Shown here in pieces: positions 22,525-29,852 of a DNA stretch of 38,789 bases. The position numbers and the translations under genes are program-made. Location of the stretch: positions 1 to 38,789 of the IMG/VR virus record IMGVR_UViG_3300031985_000014. One strand, 5' to 3'. The notes under the pieces were generated by a model, which was given only the letters and a program-made list of their open reading frames with translations, made no database searches and was not told the origin of the DNA. How positions within the stretch are numbered: position 1 is the stretch's first letter; every line of letters starts with the position of its first letter. This stretch comes from a virus.

Positions 22525-24013
22525 TTCTTTTCCCACGCAAAAACGCTGTTACTAGTCGCGGTCTGTCAGATCCATGGTCATATTGCCACGTTGTGCTAAT
22601 ATTTTCAACATGAGCATTTCTCCCAGTGATGGCAAGTTCAACATCAAATTTCTTGCCCCACTTCGTTTCTCGCTCGCGCGCGACTATCCCCCTGGGCAGA
22701 GCGTCTACCAGGGCGCTCGCAAGATAGGCAACATCTGCGTCGCTGTCCGTCAGCCCAAACGCAGCGGACAAGACACGGGCCTTATGCCGGCCTTCTTCAT
22801 TCTCAAAACTTAAAACATAACCACGAATCTTGCTTGTCGGCGGAATTGGGTTGTCCACATTCGGCATCACATCCCTGGCTAGTTTCTGGTCGCTCATCGC
22901 CACCACTCCTAGCCCAGGAGCGCCATCCCTGGCAACGTCCCCTACCAGACGCACCCGGTACATGGGATCGGAGTTCGAGTTCCAAACGGCCAGCGGATCG
23001 GCTCCGTTCAAAACGGCGTCCCGCCGCGCCTTGCTGCCCATGACGCGGGCCGCCTCGTCCTTGCCGACGGACCGCAGGTAGGCCCGTTCAGATCCAGGAC
23101 GCAGGCGGGACTTGGCGTCCGCCGAAATGTCCAGCCTGGGGCTCACGACACATCGGCAATGCGGGTGACAAGGGGCCTTTGGCGCCTTGGCCTTTGGGTA
23201 CACGCCCGGCCCAAGCCCGTACTTGTCCTGCTTCGCCCATAGGTCGCAGATGTCCATGCGTGGATGCGTGACGCTCAAGCGATACTGCACCCAGACGATG
23301 TCAGGATCGTTCATCAGCTCCGTGGCCTGGCGGTCGGCGTAGGCCCGGTGCAGCTCGGTCTGAGCAATACGGTTCGCGAAATAGCGCATGCGCTCGTGGA
23401 AGGCCACCCGCATGCGTTTGCGTAGCAGTTCCTGGCCGGCTCCGGCCTGAATTCCGCCCAGAAATTCCAGATATGCGGCCTTGAGGGCCGGGGTTTTGAG
23501 CTTCGAGGCCTGGACATTGGCGAAATGCCGGGCCAGCTCGCCTGTGATGCCCGGATCGGTCAGCAGCTCCTGCCGCAGATACTTGGGCAGCCGGGCGTTG
23601 CTGCGAGTGACGCGCAGCGGTTCGCGGTCCCTGAACCCGTATCCCTCGTACAACTCCAATGTCAGCTTGCGTGCGTCCTGCCAGCCCTTGATGTGCCGGT
23701 TGACGATCCCGGTCACAACCTGGCCCGTCTCGCGTGACTGCCGGTAGAGGCGGGCAGACAGGGCCACGCCGGAAATCGTCATGGCCAGCACCGAGGACGA
23801 GCCCACGGAGCGCCCCAGAATGCCCGTGAATGCCGTGGCTAGCGTCTCGGCATACTGGCCCTGGAACGTGGCCAGCACGGCAGCCACGGCGTCACGCGGG
23901 GCCTCTCCCTCACTCATGAGCCGGAGCAACTCCGCATAGGCCGCATCCAGCTCCTGGGCGATGCCCAGGGCCACGGCGTCGAGCAGCGCCCGCTCTTGTG
24001 CCGGCGTTATCAT
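22511..24013 (-). CDS. Mu F-like minor head protein with C-terminal DUF6883-like domain
   Basis: 500 residues. Residues ~1-295 are a phage head morphogenesis protein of the Mu gpF/SPP1 gp7 type: YFANRIAQTELHRAYADRQ, then VTHPRMDICDLWAKQDKYGLGPGVYP and HPHCRCVVSP near 283-292. Residues ~394-492 form a separate domain resembling DUF6883: GYVLSFENEEGRHKARVLS, WGKKFDVEL, TTWQY and RPRLVTAF (484-491). Head proteins of this class are injected with DNA in several phages and sometimes carry effector domains ('polyvalent' head proteins). The overlap of its start with terL and of its end with the DUF4926 gene shows a tight operon. A nuclease-like activity of the extra domain is an inference. Confidence 0.85.
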   Translation of the reverse strand: MITPAQERALLDAVALGIAQELDAAYAELLRLMSEGEAPRDAVAAVLATFQGQYAETLATAFTGILGRSVGSSSVLAMTISGVALSARLYRQSRETGQVVTGIVNRHIKGWQDARKLTLELYEGYGFRDREPLRVTRSNARLPKYLRQELLTDPGITGELARHFANVQASKLKTPALKAAYLEFLGGIQAGAGQELLRKRMRVAFHERMRYFANRIAQTELHRAYADRQATELMNDPDIVWVQYRLSVTHPRMDICDLWAKQDKYGLGPGVYPKAKAPKAPCHPHCRCVVSPRLDISADAKSRLRPGSERAYLRSVGKDEAARVMGSKARRDAVLNGADPLAVWNSNSDPMYRVRLVGDVARDGAPGLGVVAMSDQKLARDVMPNVDNPIPPTSKIRGYVLSFENEEGRHKARVLSAAFGLTDSDADVAYLASALVDALPRGIVARERETKWGKKFDVELAITGRNAHVENISTTWQYDHGSDRPRLVTAFLRGKRNERT

Positions 24014-25206
24014 AGGCCCGGTATCCTGTGCGTCATGCGCGCGGGGATAATCTTGTCGAGCGAATTGAAGGCATGGGCCGCCGCGTCCACGCCGTCGTCG
24101 TGCTGGCCCTCTGGAAACGACAGCAACTCGTCCCGGAACCAGGCCGGGACCCTGGCCGGGTCATGGCGCACCTGGCGTTGCTCGTAGCGGGTCAGCAGCG
24201 GCATGAAGCGGGTCAGCTTGTCCTTGTCCGGCTTGATGCCGCGCACGGGGAGCCGCGTTGTCCTGATCAGCTCCTGAATCACGGCGGCCTGATACTGGGC
24301 TTGTTCAATGGCGATGAGGCGCGGATTGTGGCGCGCGGCCGCGTCCTTGATCCTGGACAACACGTCATGGAAGGCGCAGCGGTGGCGTTCAGCCTCCAGA
24401 ACGTGAACAATGCCCGATTGCGGATCACGGCACAGGGCCACGATGGCCGTAAAGTCCGCGCTCTGCTTCTCGGATATGGCCAGATCCACGCCAAGGACCA
24501 CGGGCAGCCCCGTCGGCGCCGTTCCGGTCTGGACCATGTCCGGCTTGACCAGGCCGGCGCCAAAGGTCACGAACTCGGCCAGGTATTCCTGACGGAAGAC
24601 CAGTTCCGGCAACTCGGCCCGGTACCGCTCCACTTCGTCGGCGCTGATGTGCGGGTTGACCGTGGTCGGCATGTGCCAGGACTGCCAGTCCGGCTCGCCT
24701 TGCACGCCGCGCTGATAGAGTTCGTGGAAAAAATTAAGGCCCTTGGGCGTGGAAATGAACCAGGCGTGCCCCTTGAGGTCGGTCAGTGTCGGCGAAATGG
24801 CCCGCTCCCAAGCCTCCCGCAGATATCGGGCATGGGCCGCCTCATCGATGACAAGCCGGGCGTATTTGCGGCCACGGCCAGCGTCAGGGTCTTCCAGGGT
24901 CCAAAAGTCGACCTTGCCCCCGGTGATGAGTTCGATTCGCATTTCCGCCTTGTTGGCCTTGCGCGTCACTGGCTTCAAGGCGCGCTCCATGTCGGTCCAC
25001 ACGTCCAGCAAGAGCTTGTAGGTGGGGGCGAAGAAGGCCACCGGAGCGCCGTCAAGCGCTCCGCCAGGCAAGAGCGACAACCATTCCACCGACAGCATCG
25101 TTTTACCGAACCGGCGACCAGCCGACACCACGCGAAAGCGACTGGACCCGTTCAAGATGGCTTGCTGCCCAGGGTGCAAGGCGAACGGCGGAACGACGAT
25201 TTTCAT
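24010..25206 (-). CDS. terL: Terminase large subunit
   Basis: 398 residues. The ATPase part shows Walker A SAGRRFGKT (28-36) and Walker B ARLVIDEA (116-123). The nuclease part has Asp241 (LGVDLAISE), Glu301 (IAIEQAQYQ) and Asp371/374 (HDDGVDAAAH), the usual RNase H-like set. It pumps DNA into the prohead and cuts it at packaging. The ATG overlaps the terS stop, and its stop overlaps the head protein start. The small size matches the compact terminases of lambdoid-like prophages in Gram-negative hosts. Confidence 0.94.
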   Translation of the reverse strand: MKIVVPPFALHPGQQAILNGSSRFRVVSAGRRFGKTMLSVEWLSLLPGGALDGAPVAFFAPTYKLLLDVWTDMERALKPVTRKANKAEMRIELITGGKVDFWTLEDPDAGRGRKYARLVIDEAAHARYLREAWERAISPTLTDLKGHAWFISTPKGLNFFHELYQRGVQGEPDWQSWHMPTTVNPHISADEVERYRAELPELVFRQEYLAEFVTFGAGLVKPDMVQTGTAPTGLPVVLGVDLAISEKQSADFTAIVALCRDPQSGIVHVLEAERHRCAFHDVLSRIKDAAARHNPRLIAIEQAQYQAAVIQELIRTTRLPVRGIKPDKDKLTRFMPLLTRYEQRQVRHDPARVPAWFRDELLSFPEGQHDDGVDAAAHAFNSLDKIIPARMTHRIPGL

Positions 25207-25673
25207 TTGGACCCATAGCCGCGATCAATGACCACGACACTTTCCGGGGCATCGTCTAGCCCATGCGCTGCCCGCTCTGCCTTCTGGCGGATAGCCAGCA
25301 TCTCTGCGCAAATTTTGGCGGACTTGCCCAGGTCGAAATCATTGGCCACGCCGTGGACCGTGAACCTGTTGTGGTGTTCCTCCCAGTCCCGCCGGTGACG
25401 AACGATGATGGCCGCGCCCTTTTCTGCTTCGGCAGTGATGGCCTCGGCCTTCTTTTTCGGGTCGCAGGGTGCGACCAAGCCCGCGACCTTCTCTGCGACT
25501 TTGCGCCGCACGGTCTGACCGACATCCAGCCCGTCGCCCCAGCCTTCAGATTCGATCCGCTTTTGGATGGCCTTACGCGACACTCCGAACTTTTCCGCCA
25601 GAGCGGAGATAGTTGCCCCCGTCTCTCGTTCGGCGCGGACGGTCCCCCATGTGTCAGATGTCAATCGCGGCAT
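25203..25673 (-). CDS. terS: Terminase small subunit-like DNA-binding protein
   Basis: 156 residues. A helix-turn-helix of resolvase/HTH_29 type at residues ~15-45 (TGATISALAEKFGVSRKAIQKRIESEGW) is followed by a helical part, as in many terminase small subunits. It sits immediately upstream of terL with overlapping stop and start. ATG 25673 is used because it overlaps the stop of the DUF1353 gene (TAATG); a longer start 34 codons upstream would lie inside that gene. It should recognise the pac or cos site and bring terL to it. Confidence 0.82.
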   Translation of the reverse strand: MPRLTSDTWGTVRAERETGATISALAEKFGVSRKAIQKRIESEGWGDGLDVGQTVRRKVAEKVAGLVAPCDPKKKAEAITAEAEKGAAIIVRHRRDWEEHHNRFTVHGVANDFDLGKSAKICAEMLAIRQKAERAAHGLDDAPESVVVIDRGYGSK

Positions 25674-26083
25674 TATCGCTCCATTATTTCGCGATAGGCG
25701 TCGGCATCCCGGCAGTTGTTCCAGGCCCCCCAGGCTCCGACGCGGACGCCTGCCCACATGGCCCACCGCTGCCACCTTGGGACACCGAGTCCTGCCATTG
25801 CGTCAAGAAACAAGTCATCGGCCTGCTTGCGGGAGATGGGCGCGTCGTTGACCATGCCGATCTTATAAAGATAGTCATGGAGCAGGGATGCCTTATTGTA
25901 TTTTCCGAATGGCGGAAAGACGTTCCACAGCCCCCTGGGCACGCTGGCCCCGTCCGTCAGAAACCCGTCCGGGATGACGAGAGTCTGGCCGTCGAAGGAA
26001 ACCACGACGTCGTTGAGCAAGCGGCGTGTCCTGCCGGACGGCAGGTCGCAATAGTGGGGCTCGGTTTTGAACTCAACCCTCAT
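25673..26083 (-). CDS. DUF1353 family phage protein
   Basis: 136 residues. VIPDGFLTDGASVPRGLWNVFPPFGKYNKASLLHDYLYKIG and RKQADDLFLDAMAGLGVPRWQRWAMWAGVRVGAWGAW are hallmarks of DUF1353 (DGASVP and the HDYLY motif). The family is frequent near lysis and terminase genes of phages; its function is unknown. ATG 26083 overlaps the stop of the muramidase gene as ATGA. The conserved His and Asp could bind a metal or catalyse a reaction, which remains unproven. Confidence 0.85.
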   Translation of the reverse strand: MRVEFKTEPHYCDLPSGRTRRLLNDVVVSFDGQTLVIPDGFLTDGASVPRGLWNVFPPFGKYNKASLLHDYLYKIGMVNDAPISRKQADDLFLDAMAGLGVPRWQRWAMWAGVRVGAWGAWNNCRDADAYREIMER

Positions 26084-26628
26084 ATCGTCTCCATGAGCAG
26101 ATGGACCCTGCTGAGCCATCCGGCCAGAAAAACGCGCTTCTCTGGGTTTCGCCTGGCCCTGGCCACATATTCCCCCATGCGGAGTGCGCAAACGGTCATG
26201 GCCAGGGCGGCCGGGTCCATGCGCTTGACCGCGCCCATTGTTTTTGGCCCGAGCACGCCGTCTTCAGTGACCAGGTTCACGCCAGCCAGGCGGTTGATCG
26301 CGTGCTGTAGGAGTTCGACCGCGCCCCTAGCGTTGTCACCTGGCCGCCCTGGCCCCATGTTCACGACCGCGTCGCAAACGGCCTCCCGGAGCATTGCAGG
26401 CAGCCTGTCCCAATACGGGGCCAAGAGGTCCCGATAAAAGGCCCGGACGAGCGCTTCGAATTGGGGGCCGGAGGAGGAGCCCTGGTCAACCAACGCCCAT
26501 CCGGGCCAACCGGGATGAAATTTACGGGCGATGCCCCAGGCGGTCTGCCCCCCTGGGTCGCGCGGGTCTGTGTGGACGGTTCGGGCCTCGCGATCCATGA
26601 GCCACTCGAAAAATTGTTCCCAGGTCAC
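26080..26628 (-). CDS. GH108 N-acetylmuramidase endolysin
   Basis: 182 residues starting at GTG 26628, which overlaps the stop of the upstream gene as GTGA and has GAGGTGG before it. FFEWLMDREARTVHTDPRDPGGQTAWGIARKFHPG shows the GH108 pattern, with Glu14 as the probable catalytic acid and the D-x-GG-x-T-x-GI motif. The C-terminal part (NRLAGVNLVTEDGVLGPKTMGAVKRM) looks like a peptidoglycan-binding helical domain. It cuts glycan strands of the cell wall at lysis. No signal peptide is seen, so a holin is expected and lies directly upstream. Confidence 0.9.
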   Translation of the reverse strand: MTWEQFFEWLMDREARTVHTDPRDPGGQTAWGIARKFHPGWPGWALVDQGSSSGPQFEALVRAFYRDLLAPYWDRLPAMLREAVCDAVVNMGPGRPGDNARGAVELLQHAINRLAGVNLVTEDGVLGPKTMGAVKRMDPAALAMTVCALRMGEYVARARRNPEKRVFLAGWLSRVHLLMETI

Positions 26629-26879
26629 TGTCCACCTCGCAAAAAATACGGGGCCAACTTGACCACCATGCCTCCGAAAATGGCGGAGGCGGTGGCCACT
26701 GCCGACAAAACCATCCACCCGCCCTTGGTCTGGTCCCGCCATGATTCGATGCCAGCAAGGCGCGATTCCAGGTCTGCCAAAGTCTCAAGCCTGGCCGAGC
26801 ACCGTTCGTCTATGCGCCCGAAATGCCCCCGCAGCATTTCTTCGATGCGCGCCAGCCTAACCTCTACCGTCTCGTTCAT
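26625..26879 (-). CDS. XhlA-like holin or lysis-associated membrane protein
   Basis: 84 residues: an amphipathic, coiled-coil N-terminus (VEVRLARIEEMLRGHFGRIDERCSARLETLADLESRLAGIES) followed by a single transmembrane segment (WMVLSAVATASAIFGGMVVKL). This layout is that of XhlA-type haemolysin/holin proteins. It lies immediately before the muramidase gene and their ends overlap. The assignment as holin is based on layout and position. Confidence 0.7.
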   Translation of the reverse strand: MNETVEVRLARIEEMLRGHFGRIDERCSARLETLADLESRLAGIESWRDQTKGGWMVLSAVATASAIFGGMVVKLAPYFLRGGQ

Positions 26880-26973
26880 GCTTCACTTCCCCTAAATTGT
26901 TCCGGCAGTTTCACCTGGCTCTGAATGTTTTCTCGTATCGTGGAGATGGGGCAAGGAAGCGACCACCCCGAAC
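26880..26973 (-). promoter_or_regulatory. Gap that may hold the late promoter
   Basis: The 94 bases between the Mor-like gene and the lysis genes are the only untranslated gap in a long run of overlapping minus-strand genes. In Mu-like phages Mor acts at a promoter directly downstream of its gene. No strong sigma-70 hexamers are seen, which would fit an activator-dependent promoter. This is an inference from position. Confidence 0.35.
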
Positions 26974-27354
26974 CTATTCGGGCGGGGCGAGCGGAAGGTT
27001 CCTGATGACCTGCCGCCGCCGGGCCTGGTATTTGACCATCTCGACCCAGCGGGTTGTGACCCGACATTCGCGTGCTATCTTGGCGATCGACCATCCCTGC
27101 GTGAGCAAAAAGAGGATTCGCCCCTTTTCCGGCCTTGGCTTGTTGACGTGATTTGGCAGCTTAATGATCGATCCGCCAAAGGCGGCGCACAGGCTCTTCG
27201 TGGCGATGGTCCCGAGGAGCGGCGACAGATCTCCGCGATCGTGGTTCATTGGCACGCTGACGTACCCGCCGCCGCGATGCCGGCAGAGGCATGTTGCGGC
27301 ATCTTTCCCGAGGATCTCGCACAGTTCGACGAAAGAAACGTGTTGTGCCGCCAT
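26974..27354 (-). CDS. Mor-like transcription activator
   Basis: 126 residues. LCAAFGGSIIKLPNH in the middle corresponds to the fGGxxIYIP segment of the Mu Mor/C family, and GRILFLLTQGWSIAKIARECRVTTRWVEMVKYQARRR is the helix-turn-helix at the C-terminus. The N-terminal half (FVELCEILGKDAATCLC) is a short helical dimerisation part. GGAGGTCC stands before the ATG. Its place, last of the early leftward genes and just before lysis, terminase and head genes, makes it the likely late gene activator. Confidence 0.75.
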   Translation of the reverse strand: MAAQHVSFVELCEILGKDAATCLCRHRGGGYVSVPMNHDRGDLSPLLGTIATKSLCAAFGGSIIKLPNHVNKPRPEKGRILFLLTQGWSIAKIARECRVTTRWVEMVKYQARRRQVIRNLPLAPPE

Positions 27355-27843
27355 TTAGAGGACCTCCAGCCTCACTTTTGGTCCAATTCCTGGCCGGTCG
27401 TCCTCGCCAACTCCGCGCCGCTCGTAGGCTACCAGAAACGCCGCGTTGGTCAGCACGTGCCACAGGTGCGAGTGTCCGCTTTCCGGGTCTTCGTCCTGTC
27501 CGCCCCACCACGCCAGCAGGTGGCGCAGGAGTGCGGCGTAGGGGCGGCTCCAGGCCATGCCTCGCTCCCAATTGCGTTGGCCGTACTTGACCGCGCCATC
27601 GGTCAGGATCTGCGCCAGGGCCTCGACGGCGTCCTGGGGCAACAGATCCATGCGGAGCTTGCCGGCGTCATGTTTAATGCCGCCCCTCTGTTTTTCGCTC
27701 AAATTTAGCGTCTCCCGCGTTTCGTCGCCGTTTCCCTCCCACGCATCGCCTTTCGGGCCGGAAGCGCCCTGGCGGGCAATTCTGCGCGAAATTTGGCTAT
27801 TCCTTGGCCTCAGTTCAAAATCTTTCCACCTCCCAGCCGCCAC
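27355..27843 (-). CDS. dATP/dGTP diphosphohydrolase-like protein (DUF5664)
   Basis: 162 residues. KHDAGKLRMDLLPQDAVEALAQILTDGAVKYGQRNWERGMAW and RHLLAWWGGQDEDPESGHSHLWHVLTNAAFLVAYERRG are typical of the DUF5664/dGTP_diPhyd_N family of all-alpha nucleotide pyrophosphohydrolases. The family includes MazZ of phages with 2-aminoadenine DNA, but no PurZ is visible in this window, so ordinary nucleotide-pool control is likelier. The N-terminus is uncertain: the GTG start at 27843 overlaps the DUF1064 gene and lacks a clear ribosome site; the conserved part begins near residue 50. Confidence 0.75.
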   Translation of the reverse strand: MAAGRWKDFELRPRNSQISRRIARQGASGPKGDAWEGNGDETRETLNLSEKQRGGIKHDAGKLRMDLLPQDAVEALAQILTDGAVKYGQRNWERGMAWSRPYAALLRHLLAWWGGQDEDPESGHSHLWHVLTNAAFLVAYERRGVGEDDRPGIGPKVRLEVL

Positions 27844-28159
27844 CGGATTTTTTGGACTGTTTCTTCACGGCCACGAACGCAAACGGGTACATATCGGCCG
27901 CGACCTTGATTTTGACCCTGGCATCGTCCGTCCAGAACCCCTTAACCTCGTGGCACTCGATTTCACCAGAGGCGAGCATGACCGCGAAATCGGGCGTGTA
28001 GAACGTGTTGTCAGCCAGCCTGAGCTTCAGGCCCTCGAACCTGTGCCACACAATTTCACCTGCTCTGTGGCGGGCCTCCAGGGACTTCGCGTACTCGGCT
28101 TCGGTCGAGTTCATCTGGCCGCTCTTGAGTCGTCCCAGGACCTGAACGCTACGCTTCAC
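27815..28159 (-). CDS. DUF1064 PD-(D/E)XK endonuclease-like protein
   Basis: 114 residues starting at GTG 28159 (GTGA overlap with the upstream stop). NSTEAEYAKSLEARHRAGEIVWHRFEGLKLRLADNTFYTPDFAVMLASGEIECHEVKG contains the PD...ExK catalytic pattern (YTPDF, then ECHEVKG), with a preceding Glu. DUF1064 proteins are phage nucleases often found near replication genes, where they may process branched DNA. The gene lies among other replication genes, which supports this. The cleavage specificity is unknown. Confidence 0.8.
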   Translation of the reverse strand: MKRSVQVLGRLKSGQMNSTEAEYAKSLEARHRAGEIVWHRFEGLKLRLADNTFYTPDFAVMLASGEIECHEVKGFWTDDARVKIKVAADMYPFAFVAVKKQSKKSGGGWEVERF

Positions 28160-28332
28160 TTCTTCGCCTCCATGGATTTTCGCTTCATGCGCTCGTTGCG
28201 TTGTTCGAGTCTTTCCGGATCGTACAGGATGCAGGACTCGGGACCGAAGATCGTTTGGTGCCCGCAGTAGCCTTTGCGCTTCTCCCAGGACGGGCAAGGC
28301 TCATCCAGGCAGATCGGACGTGGCTGGTTCAT
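28156..28332 (-). CDS. 58-residue cysteine-rich protein
   Basis: MNQPRPICLDEPCPSWEKRKGYCGHQ has four or more Cys/His residues that could form a small metal-binding knuckle, followed by a basic helical end (ERLEQRNERMKRKSMEAKK). ATG 28332 follows the upstream stop by 12 bases. Its stop overlaps the GTG start of the DUF1064 gene. No family is recognised; a nucleic-acid-binding role would fit the basic tail. Confidence 0.6.
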   Translation of the reverse strand: MNQPRPICLDEPCPSWEKRKGYCGHQTIFGPESCILYDPERLEQRNERMKRKSMEAKK

Positions 28333-28344
28333 GTGTGACCCCAC

Positions 28345-28896
28345 TCACCAGCTGCTTTCTTCATGGCGGTCCTCGTAGTCGTCGTAACGGTCAGGGTGCG
28401 GATACTGTTCGTCACGCCTGGCCCGTGCCAGCTGATCGGCGATGTCGGCCTTGCTGCCGAAACCGACATTTCGGACCTTCGTGTTACGCCAGCCCTGGCG
28501 CTCCAGATAGGCCAGCGTTGACCGGCCAACCGTGCCGGAGCTACCCGCGTAACACTGGCAGAACACGGCCGCCGTTTGCATTCGGCCCTTGCCGTCGGGT
28601 CGCTCCACGAACAGCACGCCCCTTTCGCAATCGCGGCATCCCTGCTCGACAATGGCGGCGCACTTGCCTGGGTTCTCCATCTGCCAGATCCGGAATTTAT
28701 CCCGGAATGCCTTGGGCAGGTTCGCGGGCATCCTGTCGGCTTCGTCGGTAATTTTCTCGACGATGAAGGCGACGGCCTCAGCCGGGATGTGCTTCACCTT
28801 GGGCATCCAGGCCAGGAGCTTGGTGGCCGTTGGTGTCGTTGCGCCCAAAAAATCGGCGATGTGGTTTGCAGCCTGTGAAAATTCCGCGTCGTTCAT
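28345..28896 (-). CDS. Replication-region protein with a four-Cys motif
   Basis: 183 residues starting at ATG 28896, overlapping the stop of the replication initiator gene as ATGA. A helical first half (DAEFSQAANHIADFLGATTPTATKLLAWMPKVKHIPAEAVAFIVEKITDEADRMPANLPKAFRDKF) is followed by CRDCERGVLFVERPDGKGRMQTAAVFCQCYAG, a CxxC...CxC zinc-binding pattern, and an acidic, tyrosine-rich tail. A helper of the initiator or a helicase loader would be expected here, but no ATPase motif is seen. The function is unknown. Confidence 0.65.
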   Translation of the reverse strand: MNDAEFSQAANHIADFLGATTPTATKLLAWMPKVKHIPAEAVAFIVEKITDEADRMPANLPKAFRDKFRIWQMENPGKCAAIVEQGCRDCERGVLFVERPDGKGRMQTAAVFCQCYAGSSGTVGRSTLAYLERQGWRNTKVRNVGFGSKADIADQLARARRDEQYPHPDRYDDYEDRHEESSW

Positions 28897-29852
28897 TGCT
28901 TGAGCCCTCGCATTGCCTTTATGTCCTGCATTTGCTTCACGATTTTTGCCGCTCCATCCTCGGGAGGCCCGGCCTCCCACCGTCGCTCTCGAATCCACCG
29001 CGAGAGGCTTGGGACGTATCGCCCGCCGTCGTCTGTCCATTGCGGCGATGCCCGCCATTGGGCCAGGATTGGCAGCACGATGGGGTGTCCGGGGTAGGCA
29101 TGAGACGCCTTGCACTGCTTGAACGCTATCCAGGCAGCGGCCATGCCCTCTTCTTTGCGCGGGTAGTGGTCGGCCAGCTCCAAGAACTCGGAGCTGTACT
29201 CGGTCGGTGCCGGGCCAGGGGGCAATGGCGCTTTGCGCTGGCTGGCCTCGCCAGATAGCGGGGCCGTAACCGTGTCCGCCCGTGGCGGATCGGCAGGGGG
29301 TATTTCCGGAATTTCCGGAGAAGCGGAGCGATCAACGCGCGCGCGCGCGTCTTGAGCGTGTGGAGCTGGTTCTGGAGATGGAGATGGAGATGGAGATGGA
29401 GATGGAGATGGAGATGGGGCATTGCCTTTGGCATCATTCCGCATTGCGCCCGCATTGCGCCCGCATTGCCCTTCCGATGCGCCCGCATTGCCATCGCATT
29501 TGCGCTTGCCTTCCCATCGTGTATTCGCCGCATTCCGCGCGGCTTCAGACCGTCTTGACGCGGTGGCTGCGTATCCGTTGTGAAGGTCCCACTCATGGAG
29601 TTTGTAGCCGGATCCAGCCCTATCCAGATAACCAGCGTCAGCCATGGCATCTGCGAGGTCCACGGAATTTTCCCAGTCCACGGCCATCTCGATGTCCTCG
29701 CGCGAATAGATACGCGACCCGTCATGCTCGTTTTGCGCAGCGTAGGCCCAAAGCATCAGGAGGGCCATGACTCCATCATTTCCGGCGCGCCTCTTCAGGC
29801 GCTTAGTCTTGATGTGCGAGAAAAAACCAACATCTACGCGAAAGTCCGCCAT
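28893..29852 (-). CDS. Phage replisome organiser / replication initiator-like protein
   Basis: 319 residues starting at ATG 29852 behind GGAGG. The N-terminal ~110 residues (MADFRVDVGFFSHIKTKRLKRRAGNDGVMALLMLWAYAAQNEHDG...) form a winged-helix domain of the kind found in phage replication initiators, ending in RRSEAARNAANTRW. A long low-complexity linker follows, including a (Ser-Pro)7-like tract, then a C-terminal domain (YSSEFLELADHYPRKEEGMAAAWIAFKQCKASHAYPGHPIV... YVPSLSRWIRERRWE) as in replication proteins O of lambdoid type. It probably recognises the origin, whose repeats lie within this gene. Confidence 0.8.
   Translation of the reverse strand: MADFRVDVGFFSHIKTKRLKRRAGNDGVMALLMLWAYAAQNEHDGSRIYSREDIEMAVDWENSVDLADAMADAGYLDRAGSGYKLHEWDLHNGYAATASRRSEAARNAANTRWEGKRKCDGNAGASEGQCGRNAGAMRNDAKGNAPSPSPSPSPSPSPSPEPAPHAQDARARVDRSASPEIPEIPPADPPRADTVTAPLSGEASQRKAPLPPGPAPTEYSSEFLELADHYPRKEEGMAAAWIAFKQCKASHAYPGHPIVLPILAQWRASPQWTDDGGRYVPSLSRWIRERRWEAGPPEDGAAKIVKQMQDIKAMRGLKQ
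29336..29349. repeat. Alternating CG tract
   Basis: Fourteen bases of strict C-G alternation lie inside the replication initiator gene. Such tracts can take the Z-DNA form. They encode Ala/Arg (RARA) in the protein. Confidence 0.6.
29374..29415. repeat. Hexanucleotide microsatellite (GGAGAT)x7
   Basis: Seven perfect GGAGAT units (plus strand) encode a Ser-Pro linker in the replication protein. Because the unit is a multiple of three, changes in copy number would alter linker length without breaking the frame. Confidence 0.9.
29440..29503. repeat. Iteron-like CGCATTGC repeats, candidate replication origin
   Basis: CGCATTGC occurs at 29440, 29451, 29462 and 29484, that is at steps of 11, 11 and 22 bases, with a fifth degenerate copy at 29495. 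They lie within the initiator gene, as in lambda, where the origin iterons are inside gene O. Regular helical phasing supports binding by a repeated protein. No AT-rich stretch is obvious beside them. Confidence 0.5.
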
